Shown: positions 26,884 through 36,551 of the stretch, one piece after another
How the letters are laid out: every line of letters starts with the position of its first letter
Position numbering within the stretch: the first letter of the stretch is position 1
NCBI RefSeq assembly: GCF_001971725.1
Contig: NZ_CP019388.1
Location: 1,178,001-1,242,000 of the forward strand
Origin: Winogradskyella sp. J14-2
GTDB lineage: Bacteria > Bacteroidota > Bacteroidia > Flavobacteriales > Flavobacteriaceae
Direction: 5' to 3'
DNA length: 64,000 nucleotides
The notes under the pieces: generated by a model
What the model saw: the letters and a program-made list of their open reading frames with translations, nothing else
Databases searched by the model: none
Told to the model about the DNA's origin: nothing
Made by a program: the position numbers and the translations under genes

Positions 26884-29391
26884 TTACTTCTTTTTAGTGG
26901 TCGTTTTTTTCTTTGTGGTTTTTTTGGTTTTCTTTTTTGGCGCATTTTTCTCTAGAATAGCTTTTGCCTCTTCTAAGGTCATATCAGAAACATCTACGGT
27001 CTTAGCTAATTCTACTTTTTGCTTACCTTTTATAACATTGTGTCTTCCCCAACGTGCTTTTTCTACTCTAATGCCTTCCTCTTCCCAAACATGAATAAGT
27101 TTATCTTTTTCTTTTTGGATTTTATCCTCAATCAAAGTTACAATGTCTTGTTCAGATAAATTATCCCAATCGTATTTTTTATTCACATTTATAAACATGT
27201 TGTTCCATTTAATAAATGGACCAAAACGCCCTTTGCCTTTTGTAACTTCTAAACCTTCATACGTGTAGATAGGAGCGTCTGCCTTTTCTTTCTCTTTAAT
27301 ATATACTAGGGCTTCATCTAATTCTACACTTAATGGATCGACTCCCTGAGGTAAGGATACAAACTTTTTACCATATCTTACATATGGACCATAACGGCCG
27401 ACATTAACCTCAACTTCATCGTCTTTATAGTGCCCTAAAGCCTTTGGAAGCTTAAATAAATCCATAGCCTCTTCGTAGGTAATGGTATTAAGCTGCTGAT
27501 CTGGCAATAAGCTTGCAAACTGTGGTTTCTCTTCTTCATCTACTGTACCTATTTGAACCATAGGACCAAATTTACCTAAACGCACACTTACTTGGCGTCC
27601 TGTTTTGGGATCTGTACCAAGAATACGTTCGCCTGTTTCGCGCTCAGCATTTTCCCTAACATCTTCAACCTGAGGATGAAAACCTTTATAAAAATCTTTC
27701 ATCATTGCTTTCCAGTCTTCTTTACCTTCTGCAATGTCATCAAAACTCTCTTCTACTCTTGCTGTAAAATTGTAATCTAAAATACTTTCAAAATGATTTA
27801 CCAAAAAGTCAGTAACAATAAAACCAACATCTGTTGGCACTAATTTACCTTTGTTAGAACCTACTTTTTCTGTAAGCTCCTTTTCTTTAATATTTTGGTC
27901 TGAAAGGACTAATTGTTTGTAGGCTCTTTCATCTCCTTCGTGAGTCCCTTTTTCTATGTAATTTCTATTCTGAATTGTAGAAATTGTTGGTGCGTATGTG
28001 GATGGTCTACCAATACCTAATTCTTCTAATTGCTTAACCAAAGATGCTTCTGTAAATCTTGAAGGAGGTCTGGTAAAACGTTGTGTTGCTGTTATATAGT
28101 TGTTAGCTAATTCCTCGCCTACTTTTAAATCTGGCAAAATACCATCTTGTTCAGCGTCTTCATCATCAGTACCTTCTAGGTATACTTTTAAAAATCCATC
28201 AAAGGTTATGATTTCTCCATTAGCAGAGAATTGCTCACTTACTTTATTAGAACTATTAATTTGAATTTTTAAGTTAGTGCGCTCTAGTTTAGCTTCACTC
28301 ATTTGCGATGCAATGGCACGTTTCCAAATTAAATCGTAAAGTCGTGCTTGATCACGTTCTACATTTACTGAATGGTTAGAAAAATCTGTTGGCCTTATTG
28401 CTTCGTGAGCCTCTTGAGCACCCTTAGATTTTCCTTTGTAATTTCTTGGTTTGCTATATTCAGATCCATAAGCCGATGTAATCTCTTTCTCAGCGCCTTG
28501 TCTTGCCTCATCAGACAGATTAACACTATCTGTTCTCATATAAGTTATAAGACCGGCTTCGTATAAACGCTGTGCATTGCTCATGGTTCTACTTACTGAG
28601 AAGCCCAATTTTCTGGATGCTTCCTGCTGCAAGGTAGATGTTGTAAAAGGTGCAGCTGGTGATTTTTTTGCTGGTTTTTTTTGTAGGTCGGCTACTTGAT
28701 AAGTCGCTGCTTTATTATTATTTAAAAATTCTAAAGCCTCTTCTTCTGAACCAAAATTCTTAGGCAATTTAGCTTTAAATGATTTTCCATCTTCTGATGT
28801 AAACTCTGCATCTACTCTGTAGGATGCTTCAGCATTAAAGTTTTGTATTTCGCGCTCGCGCTCAACGATAAGCCTTACAGATACAGATTGTACTCTACCT
28901 GCAGATAAACCTCCTTTAACTTTTCGCCATAAAACTGGCGACAACTCGTAACCTACAATACGGTCTAAAACACGCCTTGCTTGCTGCGCATCTACTAAGT
29001 TATAATCAATAGCTCTAGGGTTTTCAATAGCTTTATTTATTGCACTTTTTGTAATCTCATGAAAAACAATACGCTTCGTTTTTTCCTTATCTAAATCTAG
29101 TGCTTCTGCCAAATGCCATGCTATGGCTTCTCCTTCTCGATCTTCATCACTTGCTAGCCAAACTGTTTCTGCTTTTTTTGCTAAGGCTTTTAGTTTTTTT
29201 ACAACATCGCGCTTGTCTTTTGAGACCTTGTAGTTCGGTTCAAAATCTCCATCTACATCGACTCCTAGTTCTTTGGACGGTAAATCTGAAATATGCCCAA
29301 AACTTGACTCAACCTTATAATCTTTTCCTAAAAATTTCTCTATTGTTTTTGCCTTTGCAGGTGACTCGACAATGACTAGATTCTTCGACAT
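26884..29391 (-). CDS. topA: DNA topoisomerase I
   Basis: The 835-residue type IA topoisomerase opens with the Toprim domain (NLVIVESPAKAKTIEKFLG, then SFGHISDLP, and EDREGEAIAWH near 80-90). The catalytic tyrosine is Y284 in LITYMRTDS. RPSTYAPTIS lies near residue 455. The C-terminal part carries three topoisomerase C-terminal repeats (GKFGPMVQIG, GRYGPYVRYG and GRFGPFIKW) in place of zinc fingers, and ends in a lysine-rich tail. It relaxes negative supercoils. The start ATG at 29391 follows a promoter-like sequence at 29412-29438. The next gene begins six bases after its stop. Confidence 0.97.
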   Translation of the reverse strand: MSKNLVIVESPAKAKTIEKFLGKDYKVESSFGHISDLPSKELGVDVDGDFEPNYKVSKDKRDVVKKLKALAKKAETVWLASDEDREGEAIAWHLAEALDLDKEKTKRIVFHEITKSAINKAIENPRAIDYNLVDAQQARRVLDRIVGYELSPVLWRKVKGGLSAGRVQSVSVRLIVEREREIQNFNAEASYRVDAEFTSEDGKSFKAKLPKNFGSEEEALEFLNNNKAATYQVADLQKKPAKKSPAAPFTTSTLQQEASRKLGFSVSRTMSNAQRLYEAGLITYMRTDSVNLSDEARQGAEKEITSAYGSEYSKPRNYKGKSKGAQEAHEAIRPTDFSNHSVNVERDQARLYDLIWKRAIASQMSEAKLERTNLKIQINSSNKVSEQFSANGEIITFDGFLKVYLEGTDDEDAEQDGILPDLKVGEELANNYITATQRFTRPPSRFTEASLVKQLEELGIGRPSTYAPTISTIQNRNYIEKGTHEGDERAYKQLVLSDQNIKEKELTEKVGSNKGKLVPTDVGFIVTDFLVNHFESILDYNFTARVEESFDDIAEGKEDWKAMMKDFYKGFHPQVEDVRENAERETGERILGTDPKTGRQVSVRLGKFGPMVQIGTVDEEEKPQFASLLPDQQLNTITYEEAMDLFKLPKALGHYKDDEVEVNVGRYGPYVRYGKKFVSLPQGVDPLSVELDEALVYIKEKEKADAPIYTYEGLEVTKGKGRFGPFIKWNNMFINVNKKYDWDNLSEQDIVTLIEDKIQKEKDKLIHVWEEEGIRVEKARWGRHNVIKGKQKVELAKTVDVSDMTLEEAKAILEKNAPKKKTKKTTKKKTTTKKK

Positions 29392-29411
29392 TCTTTATTT
29401 TTTTGAGGTTA

Positions 29412-29438
29412 CAAATGTATGCGAAAATAAATTTACAA
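29412..29438 (-). promoter_or_regulatory. Promoter of topA
   Basis: On the minus strand TTG (29438-29436), 16 bases, then TACATTTG (29419-29412), an exact TAnnTTTG. It lies 20 bases before the topA start. The spacing is a little short for the class. Confidence 0.6.
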
Positions 29439-29495
29439 TCCTAATTTGGCATTAAATAGCCCTATTTTTCGTGTGCTTGTTTGGCACACAAAACT

Positions 29496-29522
29496 AAAAA
29501 AGCCTTGTGAGAACAAGACTTT
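29496..29522 (-). terminator. Probable terminator after the 29542-29985 lipoprotein gene
   Basis: On the minus strand AAGTCTTGT and ACAAGGCTT form an imperfect stem (one mismatched step) with a four-base loop, followed by UUUUU (A-run 29496-29501). It is about 20 bases after the stop codon. Confidence 0.68.
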
Positions 29523-29541
29523 AATTTTCTAATCTATTTTT

Positions 29542-29985
29542 CTAATAACTATAAGTAATAGGATCTGGGTAATTATCTATATTTATTATTATTTCATTCT
29601 CGCCTTCAATCTGTAATGTAGATAAATCAAAAGAGGTTGTTCTGCTGATCTCAGCGAGACAAGATTCATCGTTAATTAAAAAGAATTTAACAAACCGCTC
29701 TGGCGGATTAGATTCTTCTATCTCACCAGAATCCATTAATTGCATGGTCCACGTACTGCCGTCACATGCCGTAGCTGTTGCACTAACTATTAAACAATCC
29801 TCGTTAAGGGTAACATTATTAATTACATGAGGGCTGGTTGCAGCATTTTCGTACGAAAAACCATCAATCAATGCAAAACTTACACAGTCAGACTGCGGAA
29901 GAGATGTAGAATCATCATCTTCACATTGCATGTTTAAGAATAAGGTGACTACTAATAACAACATTATTAATTTAGTAAATTTCAT
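29542..29985 (-). CDS. Small lipoprotein of unknown function
   Basis: The 147-residue protein is read from the ATG at 29985; another ATG at 30012 would add nine residues in front of the signal. The signal MKFTKLIMLLLVVTLFLNMQC has a lipobox-like LNMQC followed by acidic EDDD, so it is probably an outer-membrane or periplasmic lipoprotein. The mature part is about 125 residues, acidic and beta-rich, with four cysteines (in SDCVSF, EDCLIV, TACDG and ESCLAE) that could form disulfides. I do not recognise a family. It lies alone between topA and the divergent miaB, with a terminator of its own. Confidence 0.72.
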   Translation of the reverse strand: MKFTKLIMLLLVVTLFLNMQCEDDDSTSLPQSDCVSFALIDGFSYENAATSPHVINNVTLNEDCLIVSATATACDGSTWTMQLMDSGEIEESNPPERFVKFFLINDESCLAEISRTTSFDLSTLQIEGENEIIINIDNYPDPITYSY

Positions 29986-30098
29986 ATGTTTGATTTTTAG
30001 ATAAGATGACATTAATAAAAAGGGTTGCGTTAAAAAATAGAAAATTTCGTAAAAATAATAATTTGAAGCAATTATAAATTACTTTTTACAACTGCCAC

Positions 30099-30131
30099 TT
30101 TGTCATAATCTATAAAATAATACTATCTTTG
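30099..30131 (+). promoter_or_regulatory. Promoter of miaB
   Basis: TTTG (30099-30102), 21 bases, then TATCTTTG (30124-30131): both elements match the Bacteroidota consensus. The miaB ATG lies 48 bases downstream. Confidence 0.82.
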
Positions 30132-30179
30132 CATGTTTGTTGACTTCTAAAAGTATCCCTAGCAAGGGTTTTAAAAAGT

Positions 30180-31628
30180 ATGGAGAAAATAATTGATGAA
30201 AATAAACAAGGTGATGCCTTGATTTTAGAACACAAAGATGGCAACACAAAAAAGCTTTTTATTGAAAGTTATGGCTGCCAAATGAATTTTAGCGATAGCG
30301 AAATCGTAGCTTCTATCTTGTCTGAACAAGGATATAATACAACGCAAAACCTCGAGGATGCAGATTTAGTCTTGGTAAACACGTGCTCAATTAGAGACAA
30401 AGCCGAGCAAACTGTTAGAAAACGCCTTAAATATTACGACAGAATTAAGGGCAAAAACCCAAAGATGAAAGTTGGCGTTTTGGGTTGTATGGCTGAGCGT
30501 CTAAAAACAAAATTCTTAGAAGAAGAAAAAATTGTTGATTTGGTGGTTGGGCCTGATGCTTACAAGGATATACCTAATTTACTTAGCGAAGTAGAAGAAG
30601 GTAGAGAAGCCATTAATGTTATTTTATCTAAGGAGGAAACTTATGGAGATATTTCGCCTGTGCGTCTTAACAGTAATGGTGTTAGTGCGTTTGTGTCAAT
30701 TACACGTGGTTGCGATAACATGTGTACATTTTGCGTAGTCCCTTTTACCAGAGGAAGAGAGCGTAGTAGAGACCCTCAAAGCATCATTGAAGAAGTAAAC
30801 GATTTATGGAATAAAGGCTATAAAGAAGTTACGCTTTTAGGACAAAACGTTGATAGCTATTTATGGTACGGAGGTGGACTTAAAAAGGATTTTGAGAAAG
30901 CTTCAGAATTACAAAAAGCTACAGCTGTAAATTTTGCCAATCTTCTTGAACTTTGTGCCAAAGCACAGCCAAAGATGCGTTTTAGATTCTCTACATCTAA
31001 TCCTCAGGATATGACATTAGATGTTATTGAAACTATGGCCAAGTATGAAAACATTTGTAATTACATACACTTACCTGTACAGAGCGGAAGCAACCGTATT
31101 CTTAAAGAAATGAATCGTTTGCACACGCGCGAAGAATATTTTGAACTCATCGATAATATTCGACGCATCATACCAGATGTAGCCATTAGTCAAGATATGA
31201 TTGCTGGTTTCCCAACCGAAACAGAAGAAGATCATCAAGATACTTTAACCTTAATGGACTATGTAAAATACGATTACGGTTTTATGTTTGCGTACTCTGA
31301 GCGTCCTGGCACACTTGCGGGCAGAAAAATGGAAGATGACGTACCTGCTGATGTTAAACAAAGACGCCTTAACGAAATACAAGCCTTACAACGTAGACAT
31401 AGCTTATACAGAACCCAGCAGCATGTTGGTAAAGTAGAAGAAATTCTTATTGAAAAGTCTTCTAAAAAATCAGACCAACACTGGTCTGGTAGAAACAGTC
31501 AGAATATGGTTGCAGTGTTTCCAAAAGAACATTATAAACCTGGTGATTTCGTAATGGTGAAAATTTTAGACTGTACAAGCGCTACACTTATTGGTGAAGC
31601 TGTAGGCTATTCAAAAAACAACTCTTAA
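30180..31628 (+). CDS. miaB: tRNA-2-methylthio-N6-dimethylallyladenosine synthase MiaB
   Basis: The 482-residue radical-SAM methylthiotransferase adds the methylthio group to i6A37 of tRNAs reading UNN codons. The N-terminal UPF0004 domain supplies three auxiliary cluster ligands, C33 (ESYGCQMN), C69 (NTCSIRD) and C103 (LGCMAER). The radical-SAM cluster ligands are C178, C182 and C185 in [15 protein letters not shown] domain closes the protein at about 415-478. The next gene starts 11 bases after its stop. In related flavobacteria miaB sits ahead of the sigma-54 activator found here at 33790; two secreted-protein genes intervene in this genome. Confidence 0.97.
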   Translation: MEKIIDENKQGDALILEHKDGNTKKLFIESYGCQMNFSDSEIVASILSEQGYNTTQNLEDADLVLVNTCSIRDKAEQTVRKRLKYYDRIKGKNPKMKVGVLGCMAERLKTKFLEEEKIVDLVVGPDAYKDIPNLLSEVEEGREAINVILSKEETYGDISPVRLNSNGVSAFVSITRGCDNMCTFCVVPFTRGRERSRDPQSIIEEVNDLWNKGYKEVTLLGQNVDSYLWYGGGLKKDFEKASELQKATAVNFANLLELCAKAQPKMRFRFSTSNPQDMTLDVIETMAKYENICNYIHLPVQSGSNRILKEMNRLHTREEYFELIDNIRRIIPDVAISQDMIAGFPTETEEDHQDTLTLMDYVKYDYGFMFAYSERPGTLAGRKMEDDVPADVKQRRLNEIQALQRRHSLYRTQQHVGKVEEILIEKSSKKSDQHWSGRNSQNMVAVFPKEHYKPGDFVMVKILDCTSATLIGEAVGYSKNNS

Positions 31629-31639
31629 TCAATCTAAAA

Positions 31640-32587
31640 ATGAAGAAAATCTTATTACTATTTTGTGCATTTACCTTAGTAACAGCCTGTGAAAACGAGC
31701 CATTAGATCCTGCCTTCAGTGGAGGTGAAAATAATGGTGGCGGAAATGGCAGCTCTAATGATCTAACATTAAGTAAATACGAATTAGATATTACACTTAA
31801 TACGTCTTTATTTGGATTCCCTTTTGAAACCATAGTAAAAACAGATTACTTCTTAGAAGAAAACTCTTTAGGTTATGGTGAAATCGAAACAACAGCTACA
31901 GTTTTAGGTGAAACACAAACTGTTACAGAAACACAAACTGTTGAAACAAATTCTGACGGACAAGTAATAAGTTTTTTGTCTATAAATAGTTTAGGACAGA
32001 CTACTAATACTACTTCAATAACATATGATGGCAACAATATTTCAAATATTACTTACAATTATTTTGAAGATGATGAAGAGGACTACGAATACAACTTTTC
32101 TTATAATGGTAACACCATAACAAGAACAGAAGTTGGTACTACAATAAGCACTGTTTTTACATTGGATGAGAACAATAGATTTTTCAAAAAAGAGTCTTTT
32201 GACGATGACAACCTTATATTATCAGAAACCGTAACGTTTAATGAAGATGGTAATTGCGCAACTAGTATTACCACAGGCGATAACAATCTAAACATCACAT
32301 ATAGTTACGACAATTTTGAAAATCCGATACCAAACCAGATATATAACCTAGGGAATATGCTTTCTATTTTAAATGACGATTATGAGGATACTTTAGGAGA
32401 TGCTCTATCTCATGATTTCGCTTCTAAAAATTGTATAGCAACAAGCATTAACGGAGAACTTTACAATTTCGATGTAACTTATGACAACTCTAATAGAATA
32501 AGTACAAGAGCCTATGAAATTTCAATAGAAGAAGATGGGGTTTCACTCACGACTGGGTTCAATGAAATTTTTACATACGCTAATTAA
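31640..32587 (+). CDS. Lipoprotein with YD-like beta repeats
   Basis: The 315-residue protein starts with a lipoprotein signal (MKKILLLFCAFTLVTAC, cysteine at 17) and a Gly/Asn-rich spacer. From about 50 onward it consists of short beta repeats with alternating polar turns, such as TNTTSITYDGNNISNITYNY, resembling the YD-like repeat lipoproteins common in Bacteroidota. It is strongly acidic. No catalytic motif is seen. It follows miaB after 11 bases and precedes another secreted protein of similar style, so the two may form a pair. The function is unknown. Confidence 0.75.
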   Translation: MKKILLLFCAFTLVTACENEPLDPAFSGGENNGGGNGSSNDLTLSKYELDITLNTSLFGFPFETIVKTDYFLEENSLGYGEIETTATVLGETQTVTETQTVETNSDGQVISFLSINSLGQTTNTTSITYDGNNISNITYNYFEDDEEDYEYNFSYNGNTITRTEVGTTISTVFTLDENNRFFKKESFDDDNLILSETVTFNEDGNCATSITTGDNNLNITYSYDNFENPIPNQIYNLGNMLSILNDDYEDTLGDALSHDFASKNCIATSINGELYNFDVTYDNSNRISTRAYEISIEEDGVSLTTGFNEIFTYAN

Positions 32588-32611
32588 AATATCATGTTAT
32601 AATAATTGACA

Positions 32612-33688
32612 ATGAAGTCCTTTTGTGCTCTGTTTTTTTTAGTAATTTTTCAAAATATTTCATCTCAAAATTTTGATAAGCTTACCAATCTCAAAATTTA
32701 TGAATCATTAAGTTATGATGAATTCATCATTGATGGAGGAAAAGTTACTTCTAGTTCAAATCTCTCTCATTTTAAAGATAGTTTAAACCCTGAATTAACT
32801 AATCAAACGAATTATAAATACAATAATCACGGAAAAATTTCCCATCTAGAATTTAAAGAGTTTAATATTTATCAAAACACAAAATATGATGCTTCTTTCC
32901 ATTATAAAAAAGACAAGATAAATCTAATAAAACTCTATTATTCTCATCGAGAGAACGAGGAAAGTTATTACAGAATGGATATAGACTATAATAAAAATAG
33001 CATTATTGTTAATATATCTGAATACCCAGATACTACATCAAGAAGAAAAATAAAATTTCAAATTGAGCTAGACCATAAGAAGCAAATTAAACAGATTAAA
33101 AAAACTTATAGTTCAAAACATAGTAATTACGACACTGAAAATGTCTGGATACAAATTTGGAATTTTGAATATAATCTTGGTAATATAAAAACACAAGAAA
33201 GGATAAATTATAGATTTTCAGAAGGGAGTAATAATGTTACTTTTTCTTATGATCAATCAAATTATGAGTATGATAAAAATAAAAATGTATTAAATCATTT
33301 ATTCAACAATAACAAAATTGAGATATTACTCTATAATATTTTGTTTGATGAATTAGCATCTTTCAACGTATTTGGATATAATCTTAATTCATATAATTTA
33401 AATCTCGAAAGATACCCTTATTACTTAAGTCAAAACAACATAGTCAAACATCACTATAACAATAGCTTTAGAAAAGGATTAAACGATTATCTTAATGATG
33501 AAGATTTAGCTTTAATATCAAATTTGTCAACTAAACAACTAATAAATTACAATACAAATTATAATAAAGACAAAAGTGTTGAATCTAAAGAAGTATCTGT
33601 AGAGAATTTCAACTCAACTTCAGATTGGCCTGAAGATTTAGGCTCTTCTAACAATATTATTCGTTATAAGTATGAATACAAAAATTAA
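32612..33688 (+). CDS. Secreted protein of unknown function, Asn/Tyr/Lys-rich
   Basis: The 358-residue protein is read from the ATG at 32612; a TTG six bases upstream is less likely. The signal peptide is MKSFCALFFLVIFQNI followed by SSQ. The mature protein is unusually rich in Asn, Tyr, Lys and Ser and contains repeated strands such as NYKYNNHGKISHLEF and FSYDQSNYEYDKNKN, similar in style to the preceding YD-like lipoprotein. The DNA is more AT-rich than that of the neighbours, with many AAA, AAT and TAT codons. I do not recognise a family. No sorting domain or lipobox is seen. Confidence 0.7.
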   Translation: MKSFCALFFLVIFQNISSQNFDKLTNLKIYESLSYDEFIIDGGKVTSSSNLSHFKDSLNPELTNQTNYKYNNHGKISHLEFKEFNIYQNTKYDASFHYKKDKINLIKLYYSHRENEESYYRMDIDYNKNSIIVNISEYPDTTSRRKIKFQIELDHKKQIKQIKKTYSSKHSNYDTENVWIQIWNFEYNLGNIKTQERINYRFSEGSNNVTFSYDQSNYEYDKNKNVLNHLFNNNKIEILLYNILFDELASFNVFGYNLNSYNLNLERYPYYLSQNNIVKHHYNNSFRKGLNDYLNDEDLALISNLSTKQLINYNTNYNKDKSVESKEVSVENFNSTSDWPEDLGSSNNIIRYKYEYKN

Positions 33689-33789
33689 AACTTACTTAAA
33701 CGCAATAAATTTAAGGTTTAGCAAAAACATTTTAATGAATTTTTTATTTATAAATAACAAAATATTAAATTAAAGGATATAAAAAACTA

Positions 33790-35055
33790 ATGGAATCCAT
33801 ACAAGCCATAAAACAACGCTTCGGCATTATAGGAAACGATCCTAAGCTTAATCGTGCCATAGAAAAAGCAATTCAAGTGGCAGCTACAGATATTTCTGTG
33901 CTTGTCACTGGAGAAAGTGGTGTTGGTAAAGAAAGTATTCCTAAAATTATACATCAACTCTCTCACAGAAAACACGGCAAATACATTGCAGTAAACTGTG
34001 GTGCTATACCAGAAGGTACGATTGACAGTGAGTTGTTTGGTCACGAAAAAGGTGCGTTTACAGGTGCCACACAAACACGTTCTGGTTATTTTGAAGTCGC
34101 TGATGGTGGAACCATCTTTTTAGATGAAGTTGGTGAATTACCATTAACAACCCAAGTACGTTTGCTTCGTGTTTTAGAAAATGGTGAGTTTATTAAAGTA
34201 GGTTCTAGTAAAGTTCAAAAAACCAATGTAAGAATCGTAGCGGCTACAAACGTTAACATGTTTGAAGCCATTAAAAAAGAAAAATTTAGAGAAGACCTTT
34301 ACTATCGTTTAAGCACCATAGAAATTAATCTTCCAGCCTTACGAGAGCGTAAGGAGGACATTCATATTCTTTTTAGAAAATTTGCCAGCGATTTTGCACT
34401 AAAATATAAAATGCCAACTGTGAAGTTAACGGATGATGCCGTAGCATTGCTCTTAAAATACCGTTGGAATGGTAACATTCGTCAATTACGAAATGTTGCT
34501 GAGCAGGTTTCAGTTTTAGAACACAATCGTACTATCGATGCTGTAACACTTCAAAATTATTTACCAAATACAGGAAGCACACTTCCGGCAGTGGTAAACT
34601 CTTCAAAGTCCGACAGCGATTTTAGTAGCGAAAGAGAAATACTTTATAAGGTATTATTCGATATGAAAAGCGATTTGAATGATCTTAAAAAGCTAACCAT
34701 GGAGCTAATGAAATCGGGAAGCGTTTCTGATGTGCAAAAAGATAACGAGCATCTCATCCAAAAAATCTATGGCAACGACACAGATGATGATTTTGAGAAT
34801 GCTATTGAAGATTTAGAAGTGCTATCCATACCCGAACACGCAGAGATTAACGAGCCAGCGTCTACGGATCTTGAGGATAAGTATCATTTTGCCGAAGAGA
34901 TTGAAGAAGAAGAAACCTTATCTTTACAAGATAAGGAATTGGAGCTCATTAAAAAATCTCTGGAGCGCCATAATGGTAAGCGCAAATTGGCTGCTGCCGA
35001 ATTGGGAATAAGCGAGCGTACACTTTATAGAAAAATAAAGCAATACGATCTTTAA
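33790..35055 (+). CDS. Sigma-54-dependent activator without a sensor domain
   Basis: The 421-residue protein begins directly with the AAA+ domain. Walker A is GESGVGKES (41-49), the sigma-54 contact loop is a canonical GAFTGA (88-93), and Walker B is GGTIFLDEVGEL (about 106-117). A variable acidic linker spans about 265-375, with a helix rich in Glu and Lys. A Fis-type helix-turn-helix lies at 385-421 (AAAELGISERTLYRKIKQ). No receiver, PAS or GAF domain is present, so control must be by abundance or a partner protein. It precedes lptE by 64 bases and is followed by the TPR gene, secG and groESL. In related flavobacteria this order recurs (recalled, not checked). Confidence 0.93.
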   Translation: MESIQAIKQRFGIIGNDPKLNRAIEKAIQVAATDISVLVTGESGVGKESIPKIIHQLSHRKHGKYIAVNCGAIPEGTIDSELFGHEKGAFTGATQTRSGYFEVADGGTIFLDEVGELPLTTQVRLLRVLENGEFIKVGSSKVQKTNVRIVAATNVNMFEAIKKEKFREDLYYRLSTIEINLPALRERKEDIHILFRKFASDFALKYKMPTVKLTDDAVALLLKYRWNGNIRQLRNVAEQVSVLEHNRTIDAVTLQNYLPNTGSTLPAVVNSSKSDSDFSSEREILYKVLFDMKSDLNDLKKLTMELMKSGSVSDVQKDNEHLIQKIYGNDTDDDFENAIEDLEVLSIPEHAEINEPASTDLEDKYHFAEEIEEEETLSLQDKELELIKKSLERHNGKRKLAAAELGISERTLYRKIKQYDL

Positions 35056-35119
35056 GAAAAGATTAAGATAACAAAAGCACTATTTAATTAGGTTAAGGCG
35101 TTCAGACAAAAAACACTAC

Positions 35120-35623
35120 ATGAAATTATTTAAATACATAAGCACCTTGTTTCTTATAATATCCCTATTTGGTTGTGGTATATATTCATTTACGGGAGCA
35201 GATACTGGAGACGCAAAGACATTTCAGGTCAACTTTTTTCAGAATAATGCTGAACTTGTTGAGCCAGGTTTAGACATAGACTTCACAAATGCTTTGCAAG
35301 ACTTAATTCAAAATCAAACAAGTCTAAATCTTGTAAATACGGGTGGAGATTTACTATTTGAAGGTGAAATTGTAGAATACAGAATTGCACCAATGACCGC
35401 TACCTCAGATAGTAGAGCAGCCCAAAACCGTTTAACCATTAGTGTCAACGTTCGCTACTTTAATAGCTTAGATTCAGAAAAAGATTTTGAAACACGTTTT
35501 TCTTTTTTTAGAGATTATGGTGCCGACGAACAATTAATAGGTGCATTTAAAGACGAAGTACATGCCTTTATTTTTGAGCGCCTTACACAAGACATTTTTA
35601 ATGCGTCTTTAGCCAATTGGTAA
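35120..35623 (+). CDS. lptE: LPS-assembly lipoprotein LptE
   Basis: The 167-residue lipoprotein has a lipobox LFGC (cysteine at 19) followed by GIYSFTGAD, the opening typical of flavobacterial LptE. A compact alpha-beta domain follows (FQVNFFQNNAELVEPGLD, then LLFEGEIVEYRIAPM, and NVRYFNS). LptE plugs the LptD barrel and helps deliver lipopolysaccharide to the outer leaflet. The gene lies between the sigma-54 activator and a TPR protein, with a three-base gap to the latter. The assignment rests on the N-terminal pattern and gene order; sequence conservation in this family is low. Confidence 0.85.
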   Translation: MKLFKYISTLFLIISLFGCGIYSFTGADTGDAKTFQVNFFQNNAELVEPGLDIDFTNALQDLIQNQTSLNLVNTGGDLLFEGEIVEYRIAPMTATSDSRAAQNRLTISVNVRYFNSLDSEKDFETRFSFFRDYGADEQLIGAFKDEVHAFIFERLTQDIFNASLANW

Positions 35624-35626
35624 CAT

Positions 35627-36550
35627 ATGCAAATTAATGAATTAACATATCTACTTCAGCATCCTGAAGCTGTTACAGCTGCGCAAACCGATGCGCTTAT
35701 GGCTAAAATTAATGAGCATCCTTACTTTCAACCACTACGTGCCCTATACTTAAAAGGCCTTAAACAAAAAGAAAGCTACAAGTATAATAATGCACTTAAG
35801 GTCACTGCCGCACATACCGCAGACAGAAGTGTTTTGTTCGATTATATCACTTCAGAAGTGTTTAACCAAAATGAAATTTCTAATCAAATCAAACAAAACT
35901 TAGAATACATTAAATCTATAGACGTTAATGAAGTTGACGATATTTCAGTTAACAAAAGCGTGACTATTGATGATGCATTAAAAGAACACATTAAAGCAAC
36001 CGAAGGTGTTTTAGATCCAAACCTATTTGAAGCTAAACCGACTAAGATCTTAAAAGTAGAAACTCCTAAAATTGAAGATTCCATCATTGCGGTTGACGTT
36101 AAAAACATAACACCAGAAGAAAAACTAAATATTGGCAAACCACTAGAGTTTGATAAAAACGAAAGCCACTCTTTTACCGAGTGGCTAAAAATCACAAGTT
36201 TTAAACCTATTGAAAGAACAACCAAAGCTAAAATTTTAAATACTCAGAAAGAGGATACAACACAACCATTAGCCAATAAACTAGATCTTATTGATAAGTT
36301 TATTAGCGAAAATCCTAAGATAAAACCCGTTACAAGTAACACACCAAAACCCAAGTTGGTAAACAATGATAATGACGTTTCTGACAGCTTAATGACAGAA
36401 ACTTTAGCAAGAATTTATCTAGAACAAAAAAACTATGATAAGGCCATTCAATCTTATAAAATTTTAAGTTTGAAATATCCAGAAAAAAGTAGTTTCTTTG
36501 CAGACCAAATAAAATTGGTAGAAGAATTAAAAGATAATAACACAATATAA
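35627..36550 (+). CDS. TPR-containing protein
   Basis: The 307-residue protein has no signal peptide or membrane segment. The N-terminal 95 residues are helical (INELTYLLQHPEAVTAAQTD is the opening region). A Lys/Glu/Thr-rich low-complexity segment extends from about 120 to 250, and a C-terminal TPR motif reads LARIYLEQKNYDKAIQSYKI (about 265-284). It is soluble and probably a scaffold. It starts three bases after lptE and ends one base before secG, so the three are one unit. Its role in export or LPS transport is inference from position. Confidence 0.85.
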   Translation: MQINELTYLLQHPEAVTAAQTDALMAKINEHPYFQPLRALYLKGLKQKESYKYNNALKVTAAHTADRSVLFDYITSEVFNQNEISNQIKQNLEYIKSIDVNEVDDISVNKSVTIDDALKEHIKATEGVLDPNLFEAKPTKILKVETPKIEDSIIAVDVKNITPEEKLNIGKPLEFDKNESHSFTEWLKITSFKPIERTTKAKILNTQKEDTTQPLANKLDLIDKFISENPKIKPVTSNTPKPKLVNNDNDVSDSLMTETLARIYLEQKNYDKAIQSYKILSLKYPEKSSFFADQIKLVEELKDNNTI

Positions 36551-36551
36551 A

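Noticed and set aside
29471-29489. GTGTGC/GCACAC hairpin between topA and the lipoprotein gene
   Set aside because: It has no U-run on either strand and lies upstream of the topA promoter; no role is apparent.
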